64,000 nucleotides of DNA from Cordia subcordata (lineage: Eukaryota; Streptophyta; Magnoliopsida; Boraginales; Cordiaceae). Position 1 is the first letter of the stretch. Every line of letters starts with the position of its first letter. The notes under the pieces were generated by a model. That model did not search any database. It was not told the DNA's origin and worked only from the letters and a program-made list of their open reading frames with translations. A program made the position numbers and the translations under genes. The DNA lies in the NCBI GenBank assembly GCA_028554755.1, contig JAPTOF010000003.1, forward strand, positions 5,169,501-5,233,500. Reading direction: 5' to 3'. This document shows, in pieces, positions 21,951-33,291 of this stretch.

Positions 21951-24900
21951 ACAAATTCTATGGTCTCTTCTTCTCTTTCTCACACCAGATTTTGAAGATA
22001 CACTTATACCAATAGGTGCAGTAGAACATCCAACAACACCTGCAGCATCTTTGTCACCAACACTTGGACCAGCAGCACTTGTATCAATAATATTTGGATT
22101 TACAGCACCTATAGCATCATATTTTGACCTGTAGCAGCTGTAACACTCATATCTAGACCTGCAGAACTTGGTGCAACATTTCTTGAGCCTGATGTGCCTC
22201 TGCCTGCCAACATTTCTAGCGGCACTTCCTACACCTCTTGCATTACCAGGACTTCTACCTTTTGTGGGTCTAAGTGGCAGTTGCCCTTGATTAATTTAGG
22301 TGGAGGATTGTTGAGTGTTAAGGACCTGTTAGAAAAAAATAGAAATTAGTAACCATGTTAGTAAAAGAAAAATGTTTAAGGTTATAAACAGTACATTATC
22401 CCCTTGTGCCTGATGAATTGTTGGATTCTTGGGTTGATAATGGTCTTTCTCTTTGCATTGGTGATTGAGACTGGAATAGATTTGGGCAACTCCTTTTGTT
22501 GTGACCCTTTTGCAAGCATTTTGCACAAGTAGTTGTTAAGCTCTTTTTTGTTGAGATTTAGCTACTTTGGCCATCATTAGCAGTTTGTCTTCTTGACTTT
22601 TTTGGCCTTCCTGGCCTTCTCTTAACAAGACGTGGTTTCAATGGTTCATGATTACTTTGGACATAATCATGTGGGCTAGGGATAGGATGTATAATGTTTT
22701 GGTATGCAATCAAATAAACATCCTTAGTGTAACATGGATGCACATAATCCTCCAATCATTTTCCATGTCTATTTATACATGCCAATGCATGACAACAAGG
22801 GTATCTTACCAATTGAAACATACCACAGTTGAAGGTCTTTGTTGCTAGATTAACAACATGTTTGTTCCAATCTTGGACAACCTCATACTTGTCATGTCCA
22901 AACCAATTTGCCCACTATCCTTTAGAAGACTCATTCATATTCTTTATCTTCTTCAACACATTAGGACAAATGGTTCCTTGATACTTCTCCATGCCACTTT
23001 TTTTTCACTTGAAACCTAGTCATCAGCTTGCACTTATCATTTCAAACATTGTGATAATAGGCTTCTCCCTAGCATCCAGAATGTAATTATTGAAAGATTC
23101 ATATAGGTTATTCACCAATGTATCACAAGTTGAAGTGGTGGGAAAATGTGACCTTGCCCATGTTTTAGGAGGAATTTTGGATAGCCATTCATATGTACTT
23201 TCTTTGTCTCCAACCTTGGGTTTTGCTTGTTTAATTCTTTTTAATAATCTTTCAAACTGGTTCTTGTTGTATGTTGAAACAGCCTTCTACATAAGGTCTT
23301 TTAACACTAGACCATCAAACTTAGCCTTGAAATTTACATACATGTGCCTCACATAGAATCTATGATGGACATTAGAGTATTCTTCTTTGAAGACCTCCAA
23401 TAGACCCTTCTGTTGATCATATATGTAAGAATAACCATGTTCATTTGGGTCACCAATCACATTGTGCAACTGATTGAGAAACCATGACCAAGTTTCCTTA
23501 CATTCATTTGGCACCACAGCAATTGCTAATGGAAACATGTTATCATTGCCATCTCTTCCCATTGCTGCTAGCAATTGTCCACCAAATACACTTTTCAAGA
23601 AGCATCTATCTAGGCCAATTATAGGCCTACACCCACTAACAAACCCATCAATCATTGCACTAAGTGAAAAGAACATTCTTTCAAAGATAGGGTCAAGTAA
23701 GGTCCTATCTACACCAATCACCAAAGGGTTCCTAAGGTTATGTACTAAGACTGTTTCACAGTAATCACGTAGCCTGGAGTACTGTTCACCCTAATCTCCC
23801 TTAATCTTCTTCAAACCTGCATGATTAGCTCTCAAAGCCTTGTATCTACTAACTGACACCTTTACTTTCTTCATAATGCTTGACTGCAAATCAGAGATAG
23901 AATCTTTTGGATGTTTCCTTACAATTTTCTCCATTCTTCCTCCCAAGTACTTATAGTTTGCAAGTCTATTCTAGGCTCTGGGAACACAAGTATATGTACC
24001 TTTCATAGTCTTCACCATATAGGTATCATTACCTTGGACAGGAGATGCATGAACTTTAAAATCACATCCATGTGAGCATACAACAGTCATTCTTGATTTT
24101 TCATTCTTCTTGTATACAAACTCAAAACCCTTCCTCACGGACCAATCTCTCAAAGCTTTCATATATTTATTGACATTCTTAAACATCATTCTAACATCTA
24201 ATTCAAAGTTCTTCATCTTTACATTTCATCAAAGATAGGAAAATGATTTCTATCCCATTCATCATCAGATTCCCTAACTTTTTTAAATCCTCATCTGACA
24301 TATCACTAGCCCATTCCATACCATCTGTAGACTTTTTTCTATTTTCTCCACTTGCTTTCTTTTATCCAATTTCTTCTTCAATTTGCTAAACATTTTCTGT
24401 ACTTTTTTTTTACTAAATTGAGACTGGCTTGTTTTTTCAAACACATCCTTATCAGATTCCCCTTCAAACTCATCAAACAACCGGCTAGGGTTGTTAGAAT
24501 CTATCTCATCTAGATTTCCATCAACTACAATATAATATGAATCAGTAGAATTAGATGCATCTTCTTCACTTTTTGCATCCATTTGCTCAAAATGTGGACC
24601 TATCTCAACATGTTCAGCACCAATATCAACATTTTCACCAGCTGCCTACATATTTTCAGCACCTACGTGCATATTTTTTACTGTTGTTTTCTCATTTCCT
24701 ACACCTGCCTGCACATTTTCTACTTCCGCTTGCATAATTTTTGCTGCTATCTCTTCATTTTCTACATTTGATTGCAAATTTTCTACTTCTGCCTGCACAT
24801 TTTCTGCTGCTATCTCATCATTTTCTGTACCTAGCTGTAAATTTTCAGCCCCATTTCCCATAAACTCAGTTGCAGACTCATGCTTATGCTTTAAGGGCTC

Positions 24901-25320
24901 ATATAATACAATTTGACTACTACCTATGATATTTCCTTCCTGGTCTGTTGATAGTAGTGGTTCACAACTTTCCACTATATATATTACTGCAAATGATAGA
25001 CCTTCAAAAGCATTTATGAATTTCCTTATGTCATCATCTCCTACAAACTCTTTCAGTACATCATCCACAAATGGCTTGCTAGGCTCACTATAATAAAAAG
25101 ACATTGCTCTTAGTCCTACCCATTTTATAATACATTGCCCACAAATCAAACATACAAAATTCATCTAACAAAACATTCTTAAAACTCTCTTTCCAACCAC
25201 CTTCATACTTCAATTTAGCTTCAGTAATAAAGTTCCCACCCATCCAAACATCAATGTCACGACATCCTTCAGGGACCATATGTATCATCATTATCCATTC
25301 TGAAATTAACAAAGGAAAAA
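21935..25320 (-). pseudogene. MULE transposase (MuDR type), broken by stops and frameshifts
   Basis: From right to left, the first part is a PB1-like N-terminal domain (25278-25088) with VWMGGNFITEAKLKYEGGWK and then FDLWAMYYKMG. Next is an Asn/Glu-rich repeat linker (25164-24646), then an acidic/Lys-rich stretch with a potential NLS (24582-24283). A MuDR plant domain (24216-23971) has FKNVNKYMKALRDWSVRKGF and CSHGCDFKV. The MULE DDE domain (23724-23287) follows: the first Asp in RPIIGLDRCFLK, the second in GRDGNDNMFPLA, and the Glu in VVPNECKETWSWFL, so all three catalytic residues are present. A SWIM-type Cys/His strip (about 22860-22800; CGMFQLVRYPCCHALAC) and a basic RRPGRPKKSRRQ tail (22620) come last. 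It would bind the TIRs and cut and join the element in the nucleus. At least four frame breaks or stops separate the pieces. A possible 5' intron acceptor lies just before the first ATGs near 25300. Confidence 0.85.
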
Positions 25321-26079
25321 AAGTAATAAACATGCGGGAAATAGAAGAAAACCCTAAATTTAGAAGCCTAATCCCCAAATTTTAGAAAATAAAACCCTAA
25401 AGTTAAAGTAAAACACATGTTCTAAAACCCTAGTTTGTTAGGCAAAATGTTTTTTTAATAAATTTCGTTGCTTTCGAAGTCAAAACCCTAGTTGTTTATT
25501 GCATGCAAACCATTAATTTTTCCTACATACGCAAGTGTCATATTATAATATAATTAATGTTTGTAAAAACACCGATATTATACCCTACATAAGATTTTGG
25601 AACACCAATAAAGGGAGGGACCACAGAAGAGGAGACCACGAACACACACATTTGTAACCTCCGACAGGGACAAAACAATAAAGGAAAAGAATAGAATAAG
25701 CGAAAAATTTAACCCACCTACCTTGACTCTCTGTATAAAATTAGAAAGCAACACTTCGAGTTTCACTTCGTCTCTTCATCGATGCTTTGATCTTCGTTGT
25801 TTGTTGGTTCAGTTCAAGTCTTCGCCAATGCTCGAGATTTCAACACTAACTAATGATTGTGGTTCGTTGATTTGGGGCTAGGAATATTTGGGGTCATTGA
25901 TTGAATGTTAGGGTTTTGAGGATTAGGGTTCGTCAATTTGGGGTTTTTAGTTTTGAAATTAGGGTGTTTGTTTGGAGAAAATGCTATTAAGCCTTTTAAC
26001 TGTAAGGGTATCAATGTCTTTTAACTACTTAGCGTTAAAACGGACTTTATGTAAGGGCATCAACGTCTTTTAATTACCT

Positions 26080-26206
26080 AGCATTAAAATGGACTTTAAC
26101 AAAATGGGCTCGTGTGTACTTATGATGTACCCAGTGGGTCAAGTTAAACATCGGAGAAAATTTGTGTACGTTATTAAAACCACATGGGTTTGAGCAATTC
26201 ACCTAT
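26080..26206 (-). repeat. MULE right terminal inverted repeat
   Basis: Inverted counterpart of 20465-20590. It ends at the 9-bp duplication. Confidence 0.85.
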
Positions 26207-26215
26207 AAATAAATA
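26207..26215. repeat. Right 9-bp target duplication of the MULE
   Basis: AAATAAATA, identical to 20456-20464. Confidence 0.9.
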
Positions 26216-26227
26216 CTACGAAAAATG

Positions 26228-26501
26228 AAACGGCACCCGCAAAGGCAAATTGCAGCAGCACGAGAGCGAGCGAAGCAGTAGGTAATTCTAGAATGCTCTC
26301 TCTTCCTCTTCTCTATCTATAGATACAACACACACATATATCACATATAGTATATCAACATTTAAAATTTTGTATTTACTTTATATAGTTGAAAAGGTTA
26401 ACAGGGAAGAAGAAACCCTAGCTCGACGAATCGTCGCCTTCAGTTGAATAGAATTGAAATTGGTCGCTGATTTTAGCCATTTGGCCTTCTCGCAGCTCCC
26501 G
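26228..26501 (+). other. SR34A: Probable 5'UTR exons of SR34A
   Basis: Two candidate non-coding exons precede the coding part. One ends at 26281 before GTAATT; the next runs from 26389 (after TTATATAG) to 26501 before GTATGT. They are richer in GC and contain AAACCCTAG. Transcript start and splicing are inferred from splice motifs only. The long following intron (26502-28761) holds no gene. Confidence 0.45.
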
Positions 26502-28761
26502 GTATGTTTCTATTCTCTCTCTCTCTATATATATAGATATATGTATATATATAGCGTTGTTAGAGTTAGGGTTGTTTGTATATTCGCCTACTTATATGGG
26601 ATTAGCAGCGTATATACGGTCATGTACATGTATAAACCTACTTTTATTGTTACGCATTTTGCTGCTATTCTTGTTAGATTTGGGGTGTTTATATAAGTTC
26701 ATATCTATCTAGTAGATTTGAAGCTCCTATGCAAGAAGGTATAGGCTTCGTGGTGAAAGTTTTAGATGATGTGTATTATTAGCTCGTTCTTAGAATTCCT
26801 ACATTTGTTGTTGACTTGTGTTGTTGCTTCTTGTTATCAGTGGGGTTAGAGTTGAAAAGGGTTAGCTAATGCGTTTAGTCCTAATTTGCAAGTTATTTTG
26901 GCAATAGGATATCAACCATATGAAGAATCTGGCCTTTTGTTTCTTACATCTAGTAAATGAGCTTGTACGTATGCAATAATTTGAAATTGAAGATTCACGT
27001 CTTCATTTCGGACATCGTATTAGTCAGTCATATGTTGAATTCGTTGGAGTTATTTGTTCTGCCTTGTAATACCCACTGGGGTGCCTGAATTTTTCTCTGC
27101 ATTTAAACCAAAGAATGGGCTTTTATGATCAATGCATAGTCCATTACTTTTAGCTTGAGTTTGGAATTTTTTGTAACTCAAAACATAATTCCTAAGTTGA
27201 TCTTTTCTTTTGCTGAAGTTTGGTCTTTCTTCTCGGTTTGGTATCTCATCCATGATGAGAAAGGGGTTTCTGAAAAGATGTTGCATCTTTGTTCGCTCAC
27301 TGAGGGGAGTTCTGTATCAGTCTGGTTGTCTGTGTGTTTGCTAGTTCTGTTCCTTCCCAATGCAGACTTGCTATACACTGTCTATTCAAGTTTTCTCCTG
27401 CTTGGAGATATTACAAAAAGATTTTTCCTGCCATTTTATTGTCCCTTGCCACACGATACTCTCCAGATGCGTACTTATCCCACTGCCTCATAATAACTAC
27501 TTCAAACCGACCATATTAATCTTCTACACTTACAACATCTGGGATTGCATGCGTCGTACTCAACTACTCATGACCATGTATTGCTCAAAGAGATATTGCT
27601 ATTACGCAAGTATTAAAGGGTTCACAAGAATTTATATTTTAGTTCTCGATTATGAATCTTTTCTTTAGTTTGAGGGATTTGAAGAGCGCGTGTGCTGGGA
27701 TCTGGCTGAACAATTTCTCTCGAATGTTGCGCGCTATTACTTAAATCTGTTTCAGGCATCTTTTATGTTTCTTGTGAGTGAGAAATCTATGTTCACTTTT
27801 GAATTGTCTTTTCATAGTTACCAATAGCTCAAATGATAACTCCTAAGGTCCAAATTTAATGCAATATACTCTTTTGCCTCCTTCAGAAAAGTTTTTATTA
27901 CAAAATGATTCCATGAAGTCTTTATCATAAAATGCTTCCTGTTCTTACCTATGAGAAAAGTAATTCCTGTCGGAGCGGTTTTACTACTTGTCAATTTTGA
28001 TGTGTGTATTATATTTCAGGATTCTCCAACTTACGTACAAACATTATCTCGATTTTTTTTTTCAAATATATTTGCAAAGTGAGAAGATTGCACTTGTAGA
28101 AAGAAAATGAGAAAAATGGTATATTATACCCCATACATTTTGTTTTACTTACTCTTTCTCTAATTAGTGACATCATAATTACCCTGAGGAACTTGACTTT
28201 GAATCAATTCAAAATACCGGGAATATATATTCATACTTTCCTGGGCATTTTCTTTCATGCAGTTAAGAGAATTTGAGTAAGGTAAATGCATATATGGCAG
28301 CCGTAGCTCATCTCATGACACAGATGCTTTGTTCATGATAGATTTCAAGCGCCTGGGCAAATATGAGCTTTGGAATCATACATAGGGATGTAAAATAGGA
28401 AGTGTGAGGAATCAGGGTGGAGTTATGGGTTTTTAATATATTTTTGGAGGTTCTTGCTTACTGTCAGAAGAGCTATACACCTGCAAATTTATTAATGACG
28501 ATGAGGAGACCAAATTTTATTTCAAATAAGTTGTTGCTTTGGAGCATCTTGGAGCAAATGAGCAATGGAGCTTGTGGAGCACAGCTCACCGCAAGGATTG
28601 CTCTCTTGGTTTGCCTCATTATTTATCTTGCTTTGGTTCTATTTTTGTCAAATAAAGCACGTGATGACAAATGTGTTATATCAGAACTAAAAAATGAATT
28701 GTCTTCCACTTTCTATGTTACAGTGTTCCTCCATTTTTTAGTTATTGATTTCTTTATGCAG

Positions 28762-28807
28762 TGTAGCACTCAAACAAGATATCTGTGTGTTCACTCTGAT
28801 ATTGAAA
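28762..28807 (+). other. SR34A: 5'UTR part of the first coding exon of SR34A
   Basis: A TTTATGCAG acceptor ends at 28761. The 46 bases up to ATG 28808 have no other ATG in frame. The chosen ATG starts [14 protein letters not shown], the conserved N-terminus. Confidence 0.6.
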
Positions 28808-31800
28808 ATGAGTGGTCGTTTCTCGCGCACGATTTATGTTGGCAACCTTCCTGCGGACATAAGAGAATATGAAATTGAAGATTTATTTTGCAAGGTTTGA
28901 TTTGTACCTCTCGACTTTATTTTGTTGTAGTTAAATGTGAGATTCATCTATTCTATTCAAAGATATAAGGTTCTAGTTCTCTGCCTTGTCCAGTGGCCGA
29001 TAAGTTTAAATTTTGAGGAATGTCATTGCACTTAACCGATCTCTTGCATTTCACCCTATAGTCTAGCTTCTTTCCATCTCCCTGCTCTTGCAAGCAAATA
29101 AATATTTGTGTTTGCCCAGAAAAAGGAAAAGGAAAACAAATTGGTAAAAATCTGAAATTTTTTTGTTTTTTCTGTTGTTACTTAGTTGTGATATCACGTG
29201 AGACTTAGTTGGAGTAATCGGCATAAACTCTCTAAGTGGATATTTTCCTGATGATTCAACTTTAGGTAAAGTTAATCTTGTTTGTTCGATGCGCTGTTTT
29301 TACACTTTAGTCCTTTTCTTATTTTAACTTTGTATCCAATGTTGGACGTATCCTGCTTCTCCCGAGATCATGGCCCACTATGGGCCTGTTTGGATTGGCT
29401 TTTTTTCAGGAAAAAACATTTTTTTTTCCTGAAAAAGTTACATTAAATTTACAATAACTAATTGATTTGGTTTCCAAAAAAGCTGAAACTCTGAAAAAAG
29501 CTCAAATACAGCTTTTTTTAGAAGTCAGAATTTTCAGCTTCTAAAAAAAGGCTGTTTTTCAAAAGCTGTTAAAAAAAGTGCTTTTGAAAAAAGCCAATCC
29601 AAACGGGCCCTATGTTGGGCGAAAACAGAACTTCTTTTCATTAAAAACATGGGGATAAAATGCTTTTCTGGGGTAAATGTATCTGGCTAACAGCACAAAA
29701 AGTTTTAAGTGGACCTGGAAAACCTGTAATAAGGTTAAGTTTGTAGATTGTTATATATGGGAAGCATATGGGGGCGGAACATTGGGTCCTCATCTTGTCA
29801 TTGCTGTTAATTCCATGTAATATTTGAAATCTCAATAAGCTTGCACGTGGTCTTGATTTCATATCAGCACTTATCACAAATTATTTTTTGATTTCCAATT
29901 TGATCTCATAAACATGTATAAGCTCCAAAAGCAATGTGCTTATATAAAGTATAATATTAATCCCTCTTGCAGTATGGTCGCATTTTGGACATTGAATTAA
30001 AAATTCCTCCTCGTCCTCCTTGCTATTGTTTTGTGGAGGTATGTCTCATATCCCATTGTGCCTTTAGTGAATATTCTTTGGATTTTTGGTTGGAGTTTCA
30101 TCGTACAAGTTCTTGGCTGTTTTGGCTTTTATTCATGTTCAGTTTGAGAGTGCTCGGGATGCAGAAGATGCAATAAGGGGTAGAGATGGCTACAACTTTG
30201 ATGGCTGCCGATTGAGGGTAATTGTATATAACATTTGCTTGTCAAAGTTCCATTATACTTTTCCTGAATTATAAATGAGCTTGTCATTATAGGTCGAGCT
30301 TGCACATGGTGGGAGAGGCCCATCATCATTTGGTGATCGTCGTGGTGGTTATGGCGGTGGCGGCGGCGGTGGCGGGGCAGGGCGTTATGGTGTATCTCAC
30401 CATTCTGACTATCGAGGTGCTATTGATAGTGCCAGATATTTCAAGTTTGGATTTTGAATGGAAACTCTTTATCTCTTGCATTGTTTATAATATAAATACA
30501 CATGATTTCACAGTTATTATCCGCGGGCTTCCATCTTCTGCGTCTTGGCAAGATCTGAAGGCAAGTAGGAGACATATTCCTCGCAACTTGCTTTTTCTGT
30601 TTTTTGCTCACTTTGACTTGGACTTTTCTGGTTCAAATTGTTGCAGGACCACATGCGAAAAGCTGGAGATGTTTGTTTTGCAGAAGTTATGCGTGACAGC
30701 GAGGGTATGAATCTGACATACCATTCCTGATTGTGCATATAAAACTCCCCAAATGTGCACATCCTCTTTGTAGCTCTTTGTTTATCTTGTTTCCTATTTA
30801 ATGATACAAGCTTTATGTCCGGTTTTGTTTCTGTTCTTCTTGCAATAAATAGAACACATTTAAGGGTTCGTTTGGACTGGCTTTTTTTAAAAGCGCTTTT
30901 TCTAATAGCTTTTGAAAAAGTGCTTTTTTGAAATGAATGCATTAAGAGAACTAAACTTTGTACTTGACATAGGAACTTATGGCTTGGTGGACTATACCAA
31001 CTATGAAGACATGAAATATGCTGTAAGTGAATAGCAATCCCATGCTCTGAGATACACTTTCTTCTGTGCGCTGTCATTGCCTGCGATGTGGCTGTCTAAC
31101 ATGGTTTTTGGTGTTCCAGATTCGGAAACTCGATGGTAGTGAGTTTAAAAATCCTTGGACAAGAAAAGTCATTCGGGTATTTTTCCATACTCTCCTCTAA
31201 AATTGTTCTATTTGAACTCCTAGTTCTCATACATTTTTATATTAAGTAAGTGCTTGATGATTGATCTTCTAGACAAGTTGTAGTTGTCTGTGGTCCAAGG
31301 TTTCCCCCTATATTTCAGTTATTTGTAGATTACCTAATAACGGTTTAAATCTATCAATGTATACATCAAGATCAAGGGAAGTGTTGGCATATTATCTTTC
31401 ACCTGATTGACAGTAAAAGGAAATTGCTTGTCCTTTCAAATCAAATTCTGAACTTGGGACATCTGTTACCTGTGAGTATGAAAAGTATTGGTGGATGGAG
31501 TGTGAGTAGCTTTCAATTTTAACCCACAATTTGAAGGATGGATTTTCACTTTGTTATCTTTTCTTTCTTTTTTTTCTTTTTCTTTTGGGTTTTCCTTTTG
31601 CATGGAGGAGGTTGTATAAAACATGAAAGCCATGGAGGGGGATTACTCATGCATCCATTGAAGTCAGCCAGCCTGCTTATGTCTCTTATTTGATATTGTT
31701 TTCAGGTGAAGGAATACAGGGGCAGTCCTTCAAGAAGCCCCAGCAGAAGCCGAAGCCGCAGCAGAAGCAGATCTCCCAGAAGGAATAGGAGGTATGACAT

Positions 31801-32366
31801 TTACATATTCTGTTGGCTTTCATGATATCCCTCTTATCTGCTGTATTTTCTCCTTCCTGCAGCAAGTCCTTGGAGCCATCTGTTTCTAGATCTCCATCAA
31901 AGTCTAGGTATGCTTCTCCTGTCAAATTATCAAGGTTCATCATATATGATGTTGGTTTCTGAATCTGTATCACATGTCTTTGATTCCTTCACTGATGCCT
32001 TCTTGTTTGCTTTCATATTCAGACCTAGATCACAGTCAAGATCTGTGTCCCCTCGCCAGGTGAGACTTTAGTTTTTAAACCAAACTAAAGCCATAACCCG
32101 CTTGTTGGAGTAGGCAGAGACTTGAGTATTCTAGGAGGAAAAAGTAATACATGTTTCTTTGTAGTCCCACACACCGTGCTATTGAAGCAAATATATAACT
32201 ATTTACAGTGGAGGATTCTTCTTCTACAGAGAGTTGTTCACCCTCAAAAGTGAAACTAGTTTGACCTTGTGCATTAAGAGCACCGACCAACTAAGCAGCT
32301 GAAAATGTAATCATTCACCGCAATCTGACCAGTGATTTATTTCAGGTACGCTCGGGAAGTGCCTAA
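28808..32366 (+). CDS. SR34A: SR splicing factor, SR34A-like (SF2/ASF type)
   Basis: Twelve coding exons join in frame: 28808-28894, 29973-30038, 30143-30217, 30293-30416, 30514-30560, 30647-30704, 30973-31022, 31120-31176, 31706-31791, 31863-31907, 32023-32059, 32346-32366. They encode 250 aa. RRM1 spans about residues 7-80, with RNP2 IYVGNL at 9-14 and RNP1 CYCFVEF at 46-52. A Gly-rich hinge lies at 94-108. The second, atypical RRM holds SWQDLKD at 128-134, the invariant heptad of SF2/ASF proteins. The RS tail starts near 195. Such proteins bind exonic enhancers in pre-mRNA and recruit U1 and U2AF in nuclear speckles. [16 protein letters not shown] and KNPW fit SR34A better than SR30 or SR34; this is from memory of the family. 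All introns are GT-AG except the one after 30560, which is GC-AG. The tail is rather short for the family. Confidence 0.93.
29382..29610. mobile_element. Tourist-like MITE in the SR34A intron
   Basis: Ends GGGCCTGTTTGGATTGGC and, inverted, GGGCCCGTTTGGATTGGC. A TAT triplet flanks both sides (29379-29381, 29611-29613). Length is 229 bp. It lies in the first intron of the coding region (28895-29972). Confidence 0.85.
30561..30646 (+). other. SR34A: GC-AG intron of SR34A
   Basis: The donor is AAG|GCAAGT, the usual context of functional GC donors, and the acceptor is TTGCAG. Only this donor keeps the SWQDLKD heptad in frame, split between K133 and D134. Confidence 0.85.
30864..30930. mobile_element. 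Truncated Tourist-like MITE in an SR34A intron
   Basis: It starts GGGTTCGTTTGGACTGGC after TTTAA, as in the family at 29382. The right inverted end is missing. It sits about 45 bp before the acceptor at 30972. Confidence 0.65.
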
Positions 32367-32600
32367 TTGCAGTACAACATGACAATATTTTGTAGCCTGC
32401 TTGCTTGGAGAACTATTAGACTAGGCCTTCTGCGGGGATGTGAGATTGGCCGGAACCTTGCCATTTGAAGAACTTATAGTTTCTAGTATCGAATAAGTTT
32501 GTGGAACTTGTGATGGTAGCTAGTATTTAGTCTGTAACTTTTACTCTCCAGTAGTATCATCTGTGTGGAGCTTGACGAGTTAAGTTATTTGATATTGTCG
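32367..32600 (+). other. SR34A: Probable 3'UTR of SR34A
   Basis: Non-coding sequence after TAA at 32364-32366. T-rich and GT-rich stretches near 32540-32600 could hold the poly-A site; the end is not defined. Confidence 0.5.
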
Positions 32601-33072
32601 GTGTGTTTTGGATTATTGCCTAGATGCAACAGTTGGATGTTCAATCAGATCGAGTGTTTTACATCGTAATATTCCCGCGCGAAATGGAAAATTTTTGAAC
32701 TATCCTACCATCCCGACCTTTAAATTACTGTGTTCTTTTGAGGGAGAACCTTGTGCACGGATCAGAATGCTGCTTGTTGGGGTCGAATCTGGGTTTTTGA
32801 ACTTGAATTTTCTCATGGTCATAACATTGTGATGGGGATTTTATATGTTATCAAGGAAATTTTTAATGTCTGGTAAATATATGATGTGAGATGATGAAAG
32901 GGGCAGAATATTAACCATTACGTGATTGCCCTCAGAATGTTATATTTGAACCCCAATTTTGTTTCCATTAGGTGGGTGTCTACTTGTTGCTTACGACGTG
33001 GTTAACAAAGATTCAGGCCATGTCTAAGGAGTCTGCAATGGTTAAATTACATGACTTCGTTTAGAACGTTTA
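32601..33072. other. Intergenic, no gene seen
   Basis: No coding signal or defined repeat. Confidence 0.55.
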
Positions 33073-33291
33073 GAGCTTGTTTGAATTAGTTTTCCCTGAA
33101 GTGTTTTCTTGTAACTTTTAATAAAAGCAATTTGTTGATAAATTGGAACTTTTGACTTTTGAAACAAATTAAATTTGAATTTCGTTAGAACTTTAGTTTT
33201 TTTCTTGAAGTCAATTAAATTATTTACTGCAAAATAGATGTTTACAAGAGAAAAAGTGTTTTCCTTTCACAAAATAAATCCAAACAGGTTC
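33073..33291. mobile_element. Tourist-like MITE, 219 bp
   Basis: Ends GAGCTTGTTTGAATTAG and, inverted, GAACCTGTTTGGATTTA. Flanked by TTA on the left and TAA on the right. Same family as 17083-17302, more decayed. Confidence 0.7.

Larger units (their letters stand above)
20465..26206. mobile_element. Mutator-like element (MULE), 5742 bp
   Basis: The ends are inverted repeats: ATGGGTGAATTGCTCAAA at the left and ATAGGTGAATTGCTCAAA at the right (read inward). Similarity continues imperfectly for about 120 bp. A perfect 9-bp duplication AAATAAATA lies on both sides, the hallmark of Mutator. The interior carries a MuDR-type transposase on the minus strand, starting near the right TIR, and a zf-GRF ORF on the plus strand, starting near the left TIR. 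This is a two-gene convergent layout like that of maize MuDR. The transposase is broken, so this copy could move only with help. Confidence 0.93.

Noticed and set aside
26454..27668. Several short ORFs in the long first intron of SR34A
   Set aside because: None has a domain or codon bias, and they lie between clear splice sites.
28417..28872. 151-codon plus-strand ORF
   Set aside because: It overlaps the first coding exon of SR34A in another frame and includes its upstream intron. No domain was recognised.
30517..31077. 186-codon minus-strand ORF
   Set aside because: Antisense to SR34A exons 5-7; shadow of the real gene.
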